From contig NC_133117.1 in assembly GCF_022965805.1 (NCBI RefSeq), positions 13,850,183 to 13,914,182 of the forward strand: a stretch of 64,000 nucleotides of DNA. The letters are read 5' to 3'. The position numbers and the translations under genes are program-made. Position 1 is the stretch's first letter, and each line of letters opens with the position of its first letter. Below the pieces are notes generated by a model, which did no database searches, had not been told where the DNA came from, and worked only from the letters and a program-made list of their open reading frames with translations. Origin of the DNA: Primulina eburnea (Eukaryota; Streptophyta; Magnoliopsida; Lamiales; Gesneriaceae). Shown here piece by piece: positions 11,601 to 21,805 of this stretch.

Positions 11601-12711
11601 TAAATTATAAACCTCTTAATAAGGTTTTGAAATGGATTAGACATCCTATTCCTAATAAAAAAGATTTATTAGACAGATTAGTTCATGCAATTATATTTTC
11701 CAAATTTGATTTAAAATCAGGATTTTGGCAGATTCAAATACAAGAATCTGATAGATATAAAACTGCTTTTAATGTTCCAATAGGACATTATGAATGGACA
11801 GTAATGCCATTTGGCCTTAAAAATGCCCCTTCAGAATTTCAACAAATTATGAATGATATTTTTTATAACTATAGCAATTTTATAATTGTTTATATAGATG
11901 ATATCTTAGTATTTTCTAATGATATTGAAACACATTTTAAACATTTAGAAATGTTTAAAAATATTGTTATTCAAAATGGTTTAGTTATTTCAAAATCTAA
12001 AATGATTTTATTCCAAACTAATATTCGTTTTCTTGGTCATATGATTGAAAAAGGAAAAATAATTCCTATCCAAAGAAGTATTGAATTTGGTTCAAAATTT
12101 CCAGATATAATAACTGATAAACTCAGTTACAAAGATTTTTAGGGAGTTTAAATTATATTTCTCCTTATATTCAAAATCTTACTAAAGATTCTGCTATCTT
12201 ATATGATAGACTGAAGAAAAATCCTTTACCTTGGACAGAGAAGCATACTAAAGCTGTTCAAATTATTAAAGATAAAGTTAAAAATCTTCCTTGTCTTATG
12301 CTGGCAAATCCTTTATGGGATAAAATTGTAGAAACTGATGCCTCAGATATAGGTTTTGGAGGAATTTTAAAACAAAAAGATCCTCAAACAAAACAAGAAT
12401 ATCTTATAAGATTTTATTCTGGAAAGTGGAATAATGCCCAAAAAAATTACTCCACAGTAGCAAAAGAAATCTTAGCTATTGTTAGATGTATTTTAAAATT
12501 TCAAGATGATTTATATAATCAAAAGTTTATTATAAAAACTGATTGCAAAACTGCAAAATTTATGTTTAATAAAGATTTTAAACATGATGTGTCTAAGCAA
12601 ATGTTTGCTAGATGGCAGGCTCATTTAGCTCCTTTTGATTTTGAGATTATTTATAAAAAAGGTGAGGATAATCATCTACCAGATTTCTTAACTCGAGAAT
12701 ATTTATCTTAA
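8612..12711 (+). pseudogene. Viral CP-PR-RT-RH polyprotein, block II, 5'-truncated and frameshifted
   Basis: The copy lacks about the first 77 codons, lost at the inverted junction. The frame nevertheless opens with an ATG created at the junction (MVSILERN...). Coat-protein core, CCHC knuckle, protease (IDSGAD) and RT (YIDD) are all in frame. A one-base loss in an A run near 12118 (three As where intact copies have four) then shifts the frame, and it stops at 12142. The remaining RNase H part continues in the other frame from about 12121 to the stop at 12711, including ETDASD and the C-terminal half at 12298-12711. Other differences include KQQINF for KQQIKF. It overlaps the following ORF3 by one base (TAATG). 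Confidence 0.92.
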
Positions 12712-14117
12712 TGTTTTTATCTACAGATATGAACTCCCGAGGCAGAGGAGAGTCCTCTTATAGAGGGCGAGGTGGCAGGGGAAAACCCCCTAATATTATT
12801 GCTCAACATGGTAAACAGAGGCTAATAGCCCAGAATTTATCTAATTCCTCATCAGCCAGTAATACTGAGCAGAATGAGTTATATAATGAATTTCAAGAAT
12901 TCTTGAAACAAAAGCAGAAAAATAATTCTGATTCTCAGTCTTCAGCATCATATGCTAATATCATCAAAGAAGATGATAATGATACAGCTCTTTATACAGA
13001 GTCAAAACATAAAGAATTAATTCTTCTTATAGAAGAAAAAGATATCCAATGGGAAAAAACTCCTTGGATTATTATGGAAAGATATTTTACCAATACATCA
13101 TATGTATATGGTGCTTATAAGCAACGAGGATATTATGAGAATCTTCTCATATCTACAAAAAGTGTTGATATTACTCACTTTTTCAGTAATACTCAACAAA
13201 AAGGAAGTTATAACTTCTCTAAGTTTATTATTAAAAAGATTATATCTATTGAAGAATGGGGTATATCTCCATTGGTTGAAAAAGAGTTTTACTCAGAAAA
13301 TCATAAAACCAGTTTTAAATTCAATTTCTGGGATTATATTGAAAGTTTTAATAAAACTTTACTGTATGAAAATGAAAAAAGGAAACATACATGGTTTCTT
13401 AAGATTTGTGAAAATGTTTTCCATTATCCTATTCCAAATTGGTTTTTTATTTGGTGGAAAATATTTGGTCCATCAGCAAAGATTTTGCCAGAAGTTTTTA
13501 TAAAACCATTCGATACTTGGTTGAATGTTGCACCAATTATTACAAAAAGTTTTTCTGAACATTGGATTGATGGAAAGACTTTATGTCTATTCTTCACGGA
13601 ATTCGGTATTCCATGGATCTGGAAATGGCAGCCAGAATTTGGTTATACAGATGAAGGTATCCCTTGTCTATGGAGAACTAGCTCTACAAAATTTTGGGAT
13701 AAAATGTTACGAGAAGATCCAGTATCTGGAAAACTTCATGGTCATGACACCTTACTTCAAATGGAAGAAAAAATTTCTTCATATCAGAAAGATTTGTTGA
13801 ATCAACAACAAAAAGAAAAAGATGCAATGAGTCCATTTAAAATTCTGACTCAAAAATATTCAGAGATCTATTATAAAGAAAAGATGGTAGAAATCTACAT
13901 TGATGAAATGAAAAAAGATCTTTATAAGATTATGGGATGCTCCGATTCAAAATCAGACCAATCAATGGCTTCAGATTCCAGTGATAATCAATTCATACAT
14001 CTAATGAAGATGCATGATGCACAGGATCCAGATGAGGATATTCCTCAATTATCTCAAATTGAGAATATATTTGAAAGTTTGAAGAAATCTCTTAAAGATA
14101 ATACTAAAGATGATTAA
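12711..14117 (+). CDS. Viral ORF3 protein, block II copy, open (468 aa)
   Basis: A full-length open copy of the third viral ORF, starting on the last base of the polyprotein stop codon. The N-terminal 30 residues are rich in RG (SRGRG, RGRGGRG), typical of RNA-binding tails. Residues about 60-100 are polar and low-complexity. The centre and second half (about 120-350) are rich in tryptophan and aromatics (NWFFIWWKIFG, PWIWKWQPEFGY). The C-terminus is acidic and Ser/Asp-rich. I do not recognise a characterised domain. By position it could correspond to the transactivator/inclusion-body protein of other caulimovirids, but no homology to that family is visible to me. Copy-specific changes include IYYKEK for IYSKEK and YKIMGC for YKNMGC. 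Confidence 0.85.
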   Translation: MFLSTDMNSRGRGESSYRGRGGRGKPPNIIAQHGKQRLIAQNLSNSSSASNTEQNELYNEFQEFLKQKQKNNSDSQSSASYANIIKEDDNDTALYTESKHKELILLIEEKDIQWEKTPWIIMERYFTNTSYVYGAYKQRGYYENLLISTKSVDITHFFSNTQQKGSYNFSKFIIKKIISIEEWGISPLVEKEFYSENHKTSFKFNFWDYIESFNKTLLYENEKRKHTWFLKICENVFHYPIPNWFFIWWKIFGPSAKILPEVFIKPFDTWLNVAPIITKSFSEHWIDGKTLCLFFTEFGIPWIWKWQPEFGYTDEGIPCLWRTSSTKFWDKMLREDPVSGKLHGHDTLLQMEEKISSYQKDLLNQQQKEKDAMSPFKILTQKYSEIYYKEKMVEIYIDEMKKDLYKIMGCSDSKSDQSMASDSSDNQFIHLMKMHDAQDPDEDIPQLSQIENIFESLKKSLKDNTKDD

Positions 14118-14310
14118 AATCGTTGAAAGTGGAATCTCACTATTCAAGAGTTGGTGAAATAACACATCATCATGGCATATCATGACAAAAAGTGGGTGCA
14201 TATCACTATTTACTTTTTGAATTTTGTAACCATGTTACTTTTGCTTTAATAAAGCATTTACTATTTTTATTTTAAGATGGAATCCGGGGTTTGATGTCCG
14301 GCTCTTCTAT

Positions 14311-14320
14311 CTATATATAG
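14311..14320 (+). promoter_or_regulatory. TATA box of the viral pregenomic promoter, block II
   Basis: CTATATATAG, the only strong TATA element in the region, conserved in every copy. The copy at 42805 has lost one AT step. Confidence 0.7.
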
Positions 14321-14404
14321 GCTATTTCTGTGTTCTTAGAAGGACACGGTCGAGTTTGCTCCCCTCTCTACTCTCTCTTGTACAAAACCCTTCTGAAGTA
14401 AATC

Positions 14405-14410
14405 AATAAA
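14405..14410 (+). terminator. Viral poly(A) signal AATAAA, block II
   Basis: AATAAA 85 nt downstream of the TATA box, in a position conserved in all copies. Confidence 0.65.
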
Positions 14411-14490
14411 AGTTTGAAGTTCTGCTTACAACCTTGTAAGTTTATTGTTTTTATTTTTTGTTTTTATTTTTAATTTAAATATTTCAGTGA

Positions 14491-14511
14491 TTAGCCTAAA
14501 TGACAGGCTAA
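14491..14511 (+). other. Leader hairpin with three-codon sORF
   Basis: Perfect 7-bp arms TTAGCCT and AGGCTAA enclose a 7-base loop. An ATG at 14500 in the loop opens a minimal ORF (Met-Thr-Gly-stop), with the stop inside the 3' arm. Same structure at 21412-21432, 28986-29006, 42983-43003, 50763-50783 and 58543-58563. Confidence 0.6.
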
Positions 14512-15056
14512 AGTATTCGTGCTAAATTATTTTCCTTACTATGACATGATCTATATTTATTTGTAACTTGGAATCAGATTGATATAATAAAAGATTTATT
14601 TAAATTTCTGGAATCTAATGTAATATAAGAATCTTTGGTTAGAACATAAGGTAAGAAGATGAACCAGGAAATAGTTAACACAAGGTTCGAGTTTATCCGG
14701 GAAGAATAAATTCATGTTGTAGCCCTTCAGCCTGCTTAGCCGAGAAATGGCGTTTAAGGCGTTTATGGGTGATTTTTTATGAATTTATGATTCTTTGGGC
14801 CCTCGATAAATCCTCTGTTGTTAAATTTCTCTGGAATATCTTTCGTAAATCCTTTTATGTTTCGTAAAATTCCAAACAAGAATCTTATATTCATTATTAT
14901 TCTGGAGTTTAAATTTCTCCTTTTCTTAGCTCAATTTGAGTTGAAAATGGTATATAGGCTGGAAACCAATAACTTCCATGTGTGCGAAAGCCACTAAGGA
15001 AAAGTTTGGTATAACAATGCCACGTATCAGATTCCTCTTTGATTCCAAGCCTCAGA

Positions 15057-15073
15057 TGGTATCAGAGCCATGG
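15057..15073 (+). other. Viral PBS, block II
   Basis: TGGTATCAGAGC plus CATGG, a tRNA-Met primer site for minus-strand DNA synthesis, 54 nt upstream of the MP ATG. Confidence 0.88.
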
Positions 15074-15110
15074 AAATAGTCTGGTTAATAATTTAGCACT
15101 TTTTATTCAA

Positions 15111-16166
15111 ATGAATATTTTCAGTATGAAAGAAACTGTTCATAACAGTTTAAATGAAGAATATGATATACCTGAAAATTTAGATATGTTGAATAAATGG
15201 ACTATTCCTAAGATAGAATCTAAAATGATTTATAAGTTAGGAACTTTTGAAAGAATTGGTTTTAAACATGTAGTTAAAACTACAGAATCATCTGTACCTC
15301 TTCATAATAATGAAATGGTAATAAGATTATTAAATAATAAAGATATTATGCCTTATATGAAAAATTATAAATTTATTCATATAGGATTAATTCAAATTGC
15401 TTTTAGACCTTTAACATTAGAAGGTTTACCAGAAAGCTTCATAGCAGCTTTAAGAGATGGAAGAAATTTGATTTGGAAACAATCCCTTATGGGAATAATT
15501 CAATCTAGTCTGGCACATGGTCCAGTATATTTTGATGTTTATCCAAATTTATCTTTATCTTTGTTTGATCCAAATATATTAGACGCTTTAACATTAAATG
15601 TTAAAACTCATGGTTATAATTATACTCCTGGAACAGAAGTAATATGTATCTGTTATCGTATTTATTATAAACCATTATTTACACTCAATCCTATGTGTAA
15701 AAGAATAGATAAAAAATTAAATGAAACTATTCTTATAGAAACTAATTTTAATAGATCTAATATTACGACCCGTAGATCTATAAAATGGGAAGAAATAGAA
15801 TTTCCAGAAAACTGGATAATTGAACAAGCTGTTCCTAAAAATCCTATAATAAATAGAGATTTAGAACAAGTCATACAAACTAATGAAGGAACTGTTCAAA
15901 TACAGTTTAATAATGAACAAAGAAGATTATTACCCTCTTCTGTTTATGCTAGATCAAGATCTAGTCACTCTTTTATTTCTCCTCTAGATTATATGATAGA
16001 TATACCACAAACTTCTAGAGCTTCTACTTCTCAAATTAGAGAAGAATTAGAATCTACTAATACAGTAGATGATTTAATCATAAATCAAAACAATATAGTT
16101 CATAAAAGTAACTTTCAAAAAGTTAGAGAAACTGATACAGTTTCAGAAATGAATTTTAGTATTTAA
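15111..16166 (+). CDS. Viral movement protein, block II copy, open (351 aa)
   Basis: The first viral ORF, a 30K-superfamily movement protein of the caulimovirid type. The conserved core runs from FIHIGLIQ (about 88-95) through the RDGR motif (115-118) to the YP...SLFD and YRIYYKP segments (about 140-195). The C-terminal third is polar. The family moves viral nucleic acid or particles through plasmodesmata. I chose the ATG at 15111 (MNIFSM). An upstream in-frame TTG at 15039 would run across the PBS and is unlikely to be used. The stop TAA shares its last base with the polyprotein ATG. Copy-specific residues: LDMLNK for LDLLNK, RNLIWK for RNLNWK. Confidence 0.93.
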   Translation: MNIFSMKETVHNSLNEEYDIPENLDMLNKWTIPKIESKMIYKLGTFERIGFKHVVKTTESSVPLHNNEMVIRLLNNKDIMPYMKNYKFIHIGLIQIAFRPLTLEGLPESFIAALRDGRNLIWKQSLMGIIQSSLAHGPVYFDVYPNLSLSLFDPNILDALTLNVKTHGYNYTPGTEVICICYRIYYKPLFTLNPMCKRIDKKLNETILIETNFNRSNITTRRSIKWEEIEFPENWIIEQAVPKNPIINRDLEQVIQTNEGTVQIQFNNEQRRLLPSSVYARSRSSHSFISPLDYMIDIPQTSRASTSQIREELESTNTVDDLIINQNNIVHKSNFQKVRETDTVSEMNFSI

Positions 16167-16370
16167 TGGATAGTAAATCAAAGATTGATTTTACTAAAGG
16201 ATCTTCTGCTAGAGCAAAGATCAATGCAGAATTTTATTTACCCAAATGGGAATCTTTCAGAAATTGGTACTTTAAAAGTTTTTCTGAAGAAGAGTTTGAA
16301 TATATTGTTTCAACATTTTATAAATATTGTGAAAACCAGAATAAACTTATACATTTTGTTTCTTGGTTTT
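16166..16370 (+). pseudogene. Viral polyprotein N-terminal fragment, end of block II
   Basis: The first 68 or so codons of the CP-PR-RT-RH polyprotein (MDSKSKIDFTKG...), cut where block II meets block III in inverted orientation. It ends at unit position about 1314. That is within 25 nt of where block II begins (about 1339), so block II is almost exactly one permuted unit. Confidence 0.9.
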
Positions 16371-16371
16371 A
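16370..16371. other. Inverted junction between viral blocks II and III
   Basis: Plus-strand sequence at unit about 1314 (ending CTTGGTTTT) is joined to minus-strand sequence at unit about 4496 (RT region). Little or no shared sequence is seen at the join. Confidence 0.8.
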
Positions 16372-19300
16372 TTAAAAGCAGTTTTATATCTATCAGATTC
16401 TTGTATTTGAATCTGCCAAAATCCTGATTTTAAATCAAATTTGGAAAATATAATTGCATGAACTAATCTGTCTAATAAATCTTTTTTATTAGGAATAGGA
16501 TGTCTAATCCATTTCAAAACCTTATTAAGAGGTTTATAATTTATAACTAATCTAGGAACTCCTCTTTCCTGCTCTGAATGTTTATTAACATAAAAAGCAG
16601 TACAAGACCAAGGAGATTGAGAAGGTTTTATTAAACCTTTATCTAACAAAGAATGAATTTCATTCTTGCATAATTCTAAATATTCAGAATTCATTTGACA
16701 AGGACGAGCCTTAGTAGGAATATTTCTCTCATCAAAAGTTTCTTCATATGGAAGAGATATAATATGCTTCTTTCTATTCCAAAAAGCATTTGGAAGATCA
16801 TTACATATTTCTAATGAAAATTTATTATAAATAATTTTTATTTTTTCCTGTAATTTAGGATTCTGTAATTTTTCATCAATTGTAAGAAATTTTATTTCTT
16901 CTTTTAAAGAGTTTATTTGAAAGGTTTTTCTTTCAATCTGTTCTTGTAGCTCATTTAAAATTCTATAAACAGGTTTAGTTATAAACTGAAAAGAAATAGG
17001 ATTACCTTGATAAGTTCCTATTATACCTGTTTCATCAACATGTGTTAAAGGATAAATTTGATAAATAAAAGGAAGACCAAGTATTAGTTGGCTAGAAATG
17101 TCTTTAGCTAATAAAAAACTGGTTTGAATACAGTTTTTATCTTTGCAAATATAAGCTTTAGGTAATTTATAATTTATTTCTAAAGGTTCTCCTCCTGCAT
17201 GAGAGAGAGAATGAGTAGTTTTATGAAAATATTTTGTAGGAATTAATCCTTCCTGTATTACGTTTAAATCTGCACCACTATCTATCATAGCAATGAAATT
17301 CTTTTTATAAGAATTATCAATTAATAAAGTAATATTAGTATACCATTTTTGAGATATAATCATACTCAAAACAGATAAATGTTTCTGATTATTATCAAAA
17401 AATGAAATATCTTGAATATTTTCAAAACTTTCAGAAATTGAATTATTATGATTTTCAATGACTGAAATACGATAATTTAAACTATTATTATTATCATGTA
17501 AAAATTTTATTTGTTGTTTAAGATTATCAATCTCTTTAACTAAATCCTGTATAGTAACTGGATTTTGTTGACTATATTTTTTCTGTAAAAGATTTTTAAC
17601 TTCTTTCATAGAATAAGCTTGTTCTTGTTTAACAAGAATGTTATTATCATTATTGCTTGTTGAAGCAGTATTTTCCATTTGATCAATAATTGTAGATTTT
17701 AATATTGGGTCCTTAATCATTTTAAGGAATTCTAAAATATTATTGTTAGTTAAAACATTAATATTTAAATCTTGAAATTGAGACATAAGTTTATAAAACT
17801 CATCATTTTTATTATTATCCTCTATAGGACTTATACAAGATTTTCCCTGTATACAATTATTGCATTCTTCTAAATCAGAAATATCTGATTCATTATCCAG
17901 AATTTCTTCTGAATTATAGGATTCTGAAGAATTCTCAGTTTCACTATCAGAATTATTATTTGAATCCATTATTATTTTAAATAATGCTTCTTTTAGATTA
18001 TCATCTATATCTAAATTATTAATTTTGTTTTTAGCCCAACATTGATTAGCATAATGTCCTGGCTTTTTACATTTTCTACAAATTATTAATTTGTTTTTGT
18101 ATTTATCTTTTTTCCTATCAGCTTTAGCTGATTCACGAATTTCTTTTCTTTTCATTTTTCTTTCTTTTTGTCTTTCAGACAAATGTCTTTTCTTATAAAT
18201 CTTATCATCCTTATCTTTAATTTTCTTCTTACCTTTATTAGGTAAGTCCATACCAAATTGATCACAAAATTTTCCTAACTGTTTTTTCTCTAGTAAATTT
18301 TGTCTTTTAATTTGATTATTTAATTTTAATTCATTACAGAGAGCTAAACCCTCTTGAATACAAGTATTAATCAAATTACCATAAGTATAATTATCATAAG
18401 AGATATTTATATCATCTTTTCTTAATACTTTTCTAACCCTTTCAGCAAATAAGAAAGGTAAGCCATCTATAAATTTAGCTTTCCACAGACTATTATTACA
18501 GTCTGGAATCTCATAAATACGAGATAGGAAAGTATCTTTATACCATCTAAAATCAGTAAGTGTTTTACATTTTAGATTACTTAATAAAGTTCTAATTTGT
18601 TCACTATTATCAGTGAATTTTCCTGTGAAATGTTCAATCATAGTTAATATTAATGTATACACTACATTTTCTAATTGAATATTATTTTCCATTTTTATGG
18701 AGTTAAAGATTTCATCTTTTTGAGAATAATGTAAATAATTATCCCACCAACCTTTAAGTTGGCCAGTAAATCCTGCTGTTATCATTTTAGCAATATTCTT
18801 ATCAGTATTACCTGATGATTTACACACAGTACTATACATAAGCATTCTGTGAGCAGTATTATAAATTTGCCTATCACTATAACCATCAATATTCCATTCA
18901 TAAATATTTTTTCCATTATAACTATTAGAATAAATATATTCATTTTCTTCAATGAGAACATCCATGGGAGTAGGTTTATTATAGTAATATTTGGATGTAG
19001 TGGGTCTATCAGCCCATTTAATTTTATTAATCTCATCTTCAGAATGATTATTAATCTTATATAATTCTTCAAACTCTTCATTAAGAGTATTTAAATTAAG
19101 ATTTCTAAATTTTTCTTCTAATAATTTTTCTATATCAGAAACAGAAGATTTAAATTTAAAATCTTTAATATCAGGAGGGGATTGAATGGATGATGTAGCA
19201 ACAGAAACAATATTATTTTCTGGTTCTTCTATATGAACATCTGATTTAATTTTATTAATAGCTAAAATAATTTTTTCAATACGATCTTTAAGAGAATTTA

Positions 19301-19757
19301 TTTCTTCTCCTATAATCGTGAGATATAAATTTGTGTAATTCTGTTTTTCTATTATCTGATTAATATGTTTAACAGTGATTTGTAACATATCATTCTCAAA
19401 TAATTTTGAAAAAAAAGTAAAATTTAAAATTTTATTATTCTTTTCTATAATAAAAGACTGTTGAGGAGGATAAACAGATTTTTGAATCTGTCCTGAAGAA
19501 AGTTTATAATTTCTTTCAAGAATAGAAATATAATCTATAATAAATGTTTTAAAAAACCAAGGAACAAAATGTATAAGTTTATTCTGGTTTTCACAATATT
19601 TATAAAATGTTGAAACAATATATTCAAACTCTTCTTCAGAAAAACTTTTAAAGTACCAATTTCTGAAAGATTCCCATTTGGGTAAATAAAATTCTGCATT
19701 GATCTTTGCTCTAGCAGAAGATCCTTTAGTAAAATCAATCTTTGATTTACTATCCAT
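16371..19757 (-). pseudogene. Viral polyprotein, block III second copy, truncated inside RT
   Basis: Starts at the true ATG (MDSKSK...) and stays open for about 1129 viral codons. It includes the coat region, basic stretch, CCHC knuckle (CRKCKKPGHYANQC), the acidic Ser/Glu segment, the predicted coiled coil and the protease (IDSGAD). It is cut in RT after KTAFN, before the YIDD active site, at the block II/III junction; a few junction-derived codons follow. The product could retain coat and protease but no polymerase or RNase H. Copy-specific changes include FFSKLF for AFSKLF and ISFFDN for ISFPDN. Confidence 0.92.
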
Positions 19758-20812
19758 TAAATACTAAAATTCATTTCTGAAACTGTATCAGTTTCTCTAA
19801 CTTTTTGAAAGTTACTTTTATGAACTATATTGTTTTGATTTATGATTAAATCATCTACTGTATTAGTAGATTCTAATTCTTCTCTAATTTGAGAAGTAGA
19901 AGCTCTAGAAGTTTGTGGTATATCTATCATATAATCTAGAGGAGAAATAAAAGAGTGACTAGATCTTGATCTAGCATAAACAGAAGAGGGTAATAATCTT
20001 CTTTGTTCATTATTAAACTGTATTTGAACAGTTCCTTCATTAGTTTGTATGACTTGTTCTAAATCTCTATTTATTATAGGATTTTTAGGAACAGCTTGTT
20101 CAATTATCCAGTTTTCTGGAAATTCTATTTCTTCCCATTTTATAGATCTACGAGTTGTAATATTAGATCTATTAAAATTAGTTTCTATAAGAATAGTTTC
20201 ATTTAATTTTTTATCTATTCTTTTACACATAGGATTTAGTGTAAATAATGGTTTATAATAAATACGATAACAGATACATATTACTTCTGTTCCAGGAGTA
20301 TAATTATAACCATGAGTTTTAACATTTAATGTTAAAGCGTCTAATATATTTGGATCAAACAAAGAAAAAGATAAATTTGGATAAACATCAAAATATACTG
20401 GACCATGTGCCAGACTAGATTGAATTATTCCCATAAGGGATTGTTTCCAATTCAAATTTCTTCCATCTCTTAAAGCTGCTATGAAGCTTTGTGGTAAACC
20501 TTCTAATGTTAAAGGTCTAAAAGCAATTTGAATTAATCCTATATGAATAAATTTATAATTTTTCATATAAGGCATAATATCTTTATTATTTAATAATCTT
20601 ATTACCATTTCATTATTATGAAGAGGTACAGATGATTCTGTAGTTTTAACTACATGTTTAAAACCAATTCTTTCAAAAGTTCCTAACTTATAAATCATTT
20701 TAGATTCTATCTTAGGAATAGTCCATTTATTCAACAAATCTAAATTTTCAGGTATATCATATTTTTCATTTAAACTGTTATGAACAGTTTCTTTCATACT
20801 GAAAATATTCAT
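19757..20812 (-). CDS. Viral movement protein, block III second copy, open (351 aa)
   Basis: A full-length 30K-type movement protein with the same FIHIGLIQ and RDGR core. Its stop overlaps the polyprotein ATG by one base at 19757. Differences from the other copies: NEKYDI for NEEYDI, LPQSFI for LPESFI, and LSFSLF for LSLSLF. The start is the ATG at 20812, 37 nt beyond the PBS. Confidence 0.92.
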   Translation of the reverse strand: MNIFSMKETVHNSLNEKYDIPENLDLLNKWTIPKIESKMIYKLGTFERIGFKHVVKTTESSVPLHNNEMVIRLLNNKDIMPYMKNYKFIHIGLIQIAFRPLTLEGLPQSFIAALRDGRNLNWKQSLMGIIQSSLAHGPVYFDVYPNLSFSLFDPNILDALTLNVKTHGYNYTPGTEVICICYRIYYKPLFTLNPMCKRIDKKLNETILIETNFNRSNITTRRSIKWEEIEFPENWIIEQAVPKNPIINRDLEQVIQTNEGTVQIQFNNEQRRLLPSSVYARSRSSHSFISPLDYMIDIPQTSRASTSQIREELESTNTVDDLIINQNNIVHKSNFQKVRETDTVSEMNFSI

Positions 20813-21805
20813 TTGAATAAAAAGTGCTAAATTATTAACCAGACTATTTCCATGGCTCTGATACCATCTGAGGCTTGGAATCAAAGAGGAATCTGATACG
20901 TGGCATTGTTATACCAAACTTTTCCTTAGTGGCTTTCGCACACATGGAAGTTATTGGTTTCCAGCCTATATACCATTTTCAACTCAAATTGAGCTAAGAA
21001 AAGGAGAAATTTAAACTCCAGAATAATAATGAATATAAGATTCTTGTTTGGAATTTTACGAAACATAAAAGGATTTACGAAAGATATTCCAGAGAAATTT
21101 AACAACAGAGGATTTATCGAGGGCCCAAAGAATCATAAATTCATAAAAAATCACCCATAAACGCCTTAAACGCCATTTCTCGGCTAAGCAGGCTGAAGGG
21201 CTACAACATGAATTTATTCTTCCCGGATAAACTCGAACCTTGTGTTAACTATTTCCTGGTTCATCTTCTTACCTTATGTTCTAACCAAAGATTCTTATAT
21301 TACATTAGATTCCAGAAATTTAAATAAATCTTTTATTATATCAATCTGATTCCAAGTTACAAATAAATATAGATCATGTCATTGTAAGGAAAATAATTTA
21401 GCACGAATACTTTAGCCTGTCATTTAGGCTAATCACTGAAATATTTAAATTAAAAATAAAAACAAAAAATAAAAACAATAAACTTACAAGGTTGTAAGCA
21501 GAACTTCAAACTTTTATTGATTTACTTCAGAAGGGTTTTGTACAAGAGAGAGTAGAGAGGGGAGCAAACTCGACCGTATCCTTCTAAGAACACAGAAATA
21601 GCCTATATATAGATAGAAGAGCCGGACATCAAACCCCGGATTCCATCTTAAAATAAAAATAGTAAATGCTTTATTAAAGCAAAAGTAACATGGTTACAAA
21701 ATTCAAAAAGTAAATAGTGATATGCACCCACTTTTTGTCATGATATGCCATGATGATGTGTTATTTCACCAACTCTTGAATAGTGAGATTCCACTTTCAA
21801 CGATT
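20813..21805 (-). promoter_or_regulatory. Viral intergenic region, block III second copy
   Basis: Same layout as the other copies, on the minus strand: TATA box 21603-21612, AATAAA 21513-21518, leader hairpin 21412-21432, PBS 20850-20866. It has a G to A change in the GGACACGG stretch just after the TATA (GGATACGG). Confidence 0.75.
20850..20866 (-). other. Viral PBS, block III second copy
   Basis: Minus strand TGGTATCAGAGC followed by CATGG. Confidence 0.88.

Larger units (their letters stand above)
14118..15110 (+). promoter_or_regulatory. Viral intergenic region, block II: promoter, poly(A) signal, leader
   Basis: This is the noncoding region between ORF3 and MP. A TATA box (CTATATATAG, 14311-14320) lies about 195 nt after ORF3. 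AATAAA follows at 14405-14410. That spacing suits a pregenomic RNA whose poly(A) signal sits shortly downstream of its own start, as in other caulimovirids, giving a terminally redundant transcript. The leader from the inferred start (about 14343) to the MP ATG is roughly 770 nt. It contains a 7-bp hairpin (14491-14511) whose loop holds the ATG of a three-codon ORF, then AT-rich sequence, then the PBS at 15057. Confidence 0.75.

Noticed and set aside
14311..14410. Host gene promoter and terminator
   Set aside because: The same TATA and AATAAA recur in each viral unit at the same spacing, so they belong to the virus.
15039..15110. In-frame extension of MP to a TTG start (also before the MPs at 20812, 28386, 43603 and 51383)
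   Set aside because: It would translate across the PBS, needs a non-ATG start, and an ATG with good conservation follows (MNIFSM).
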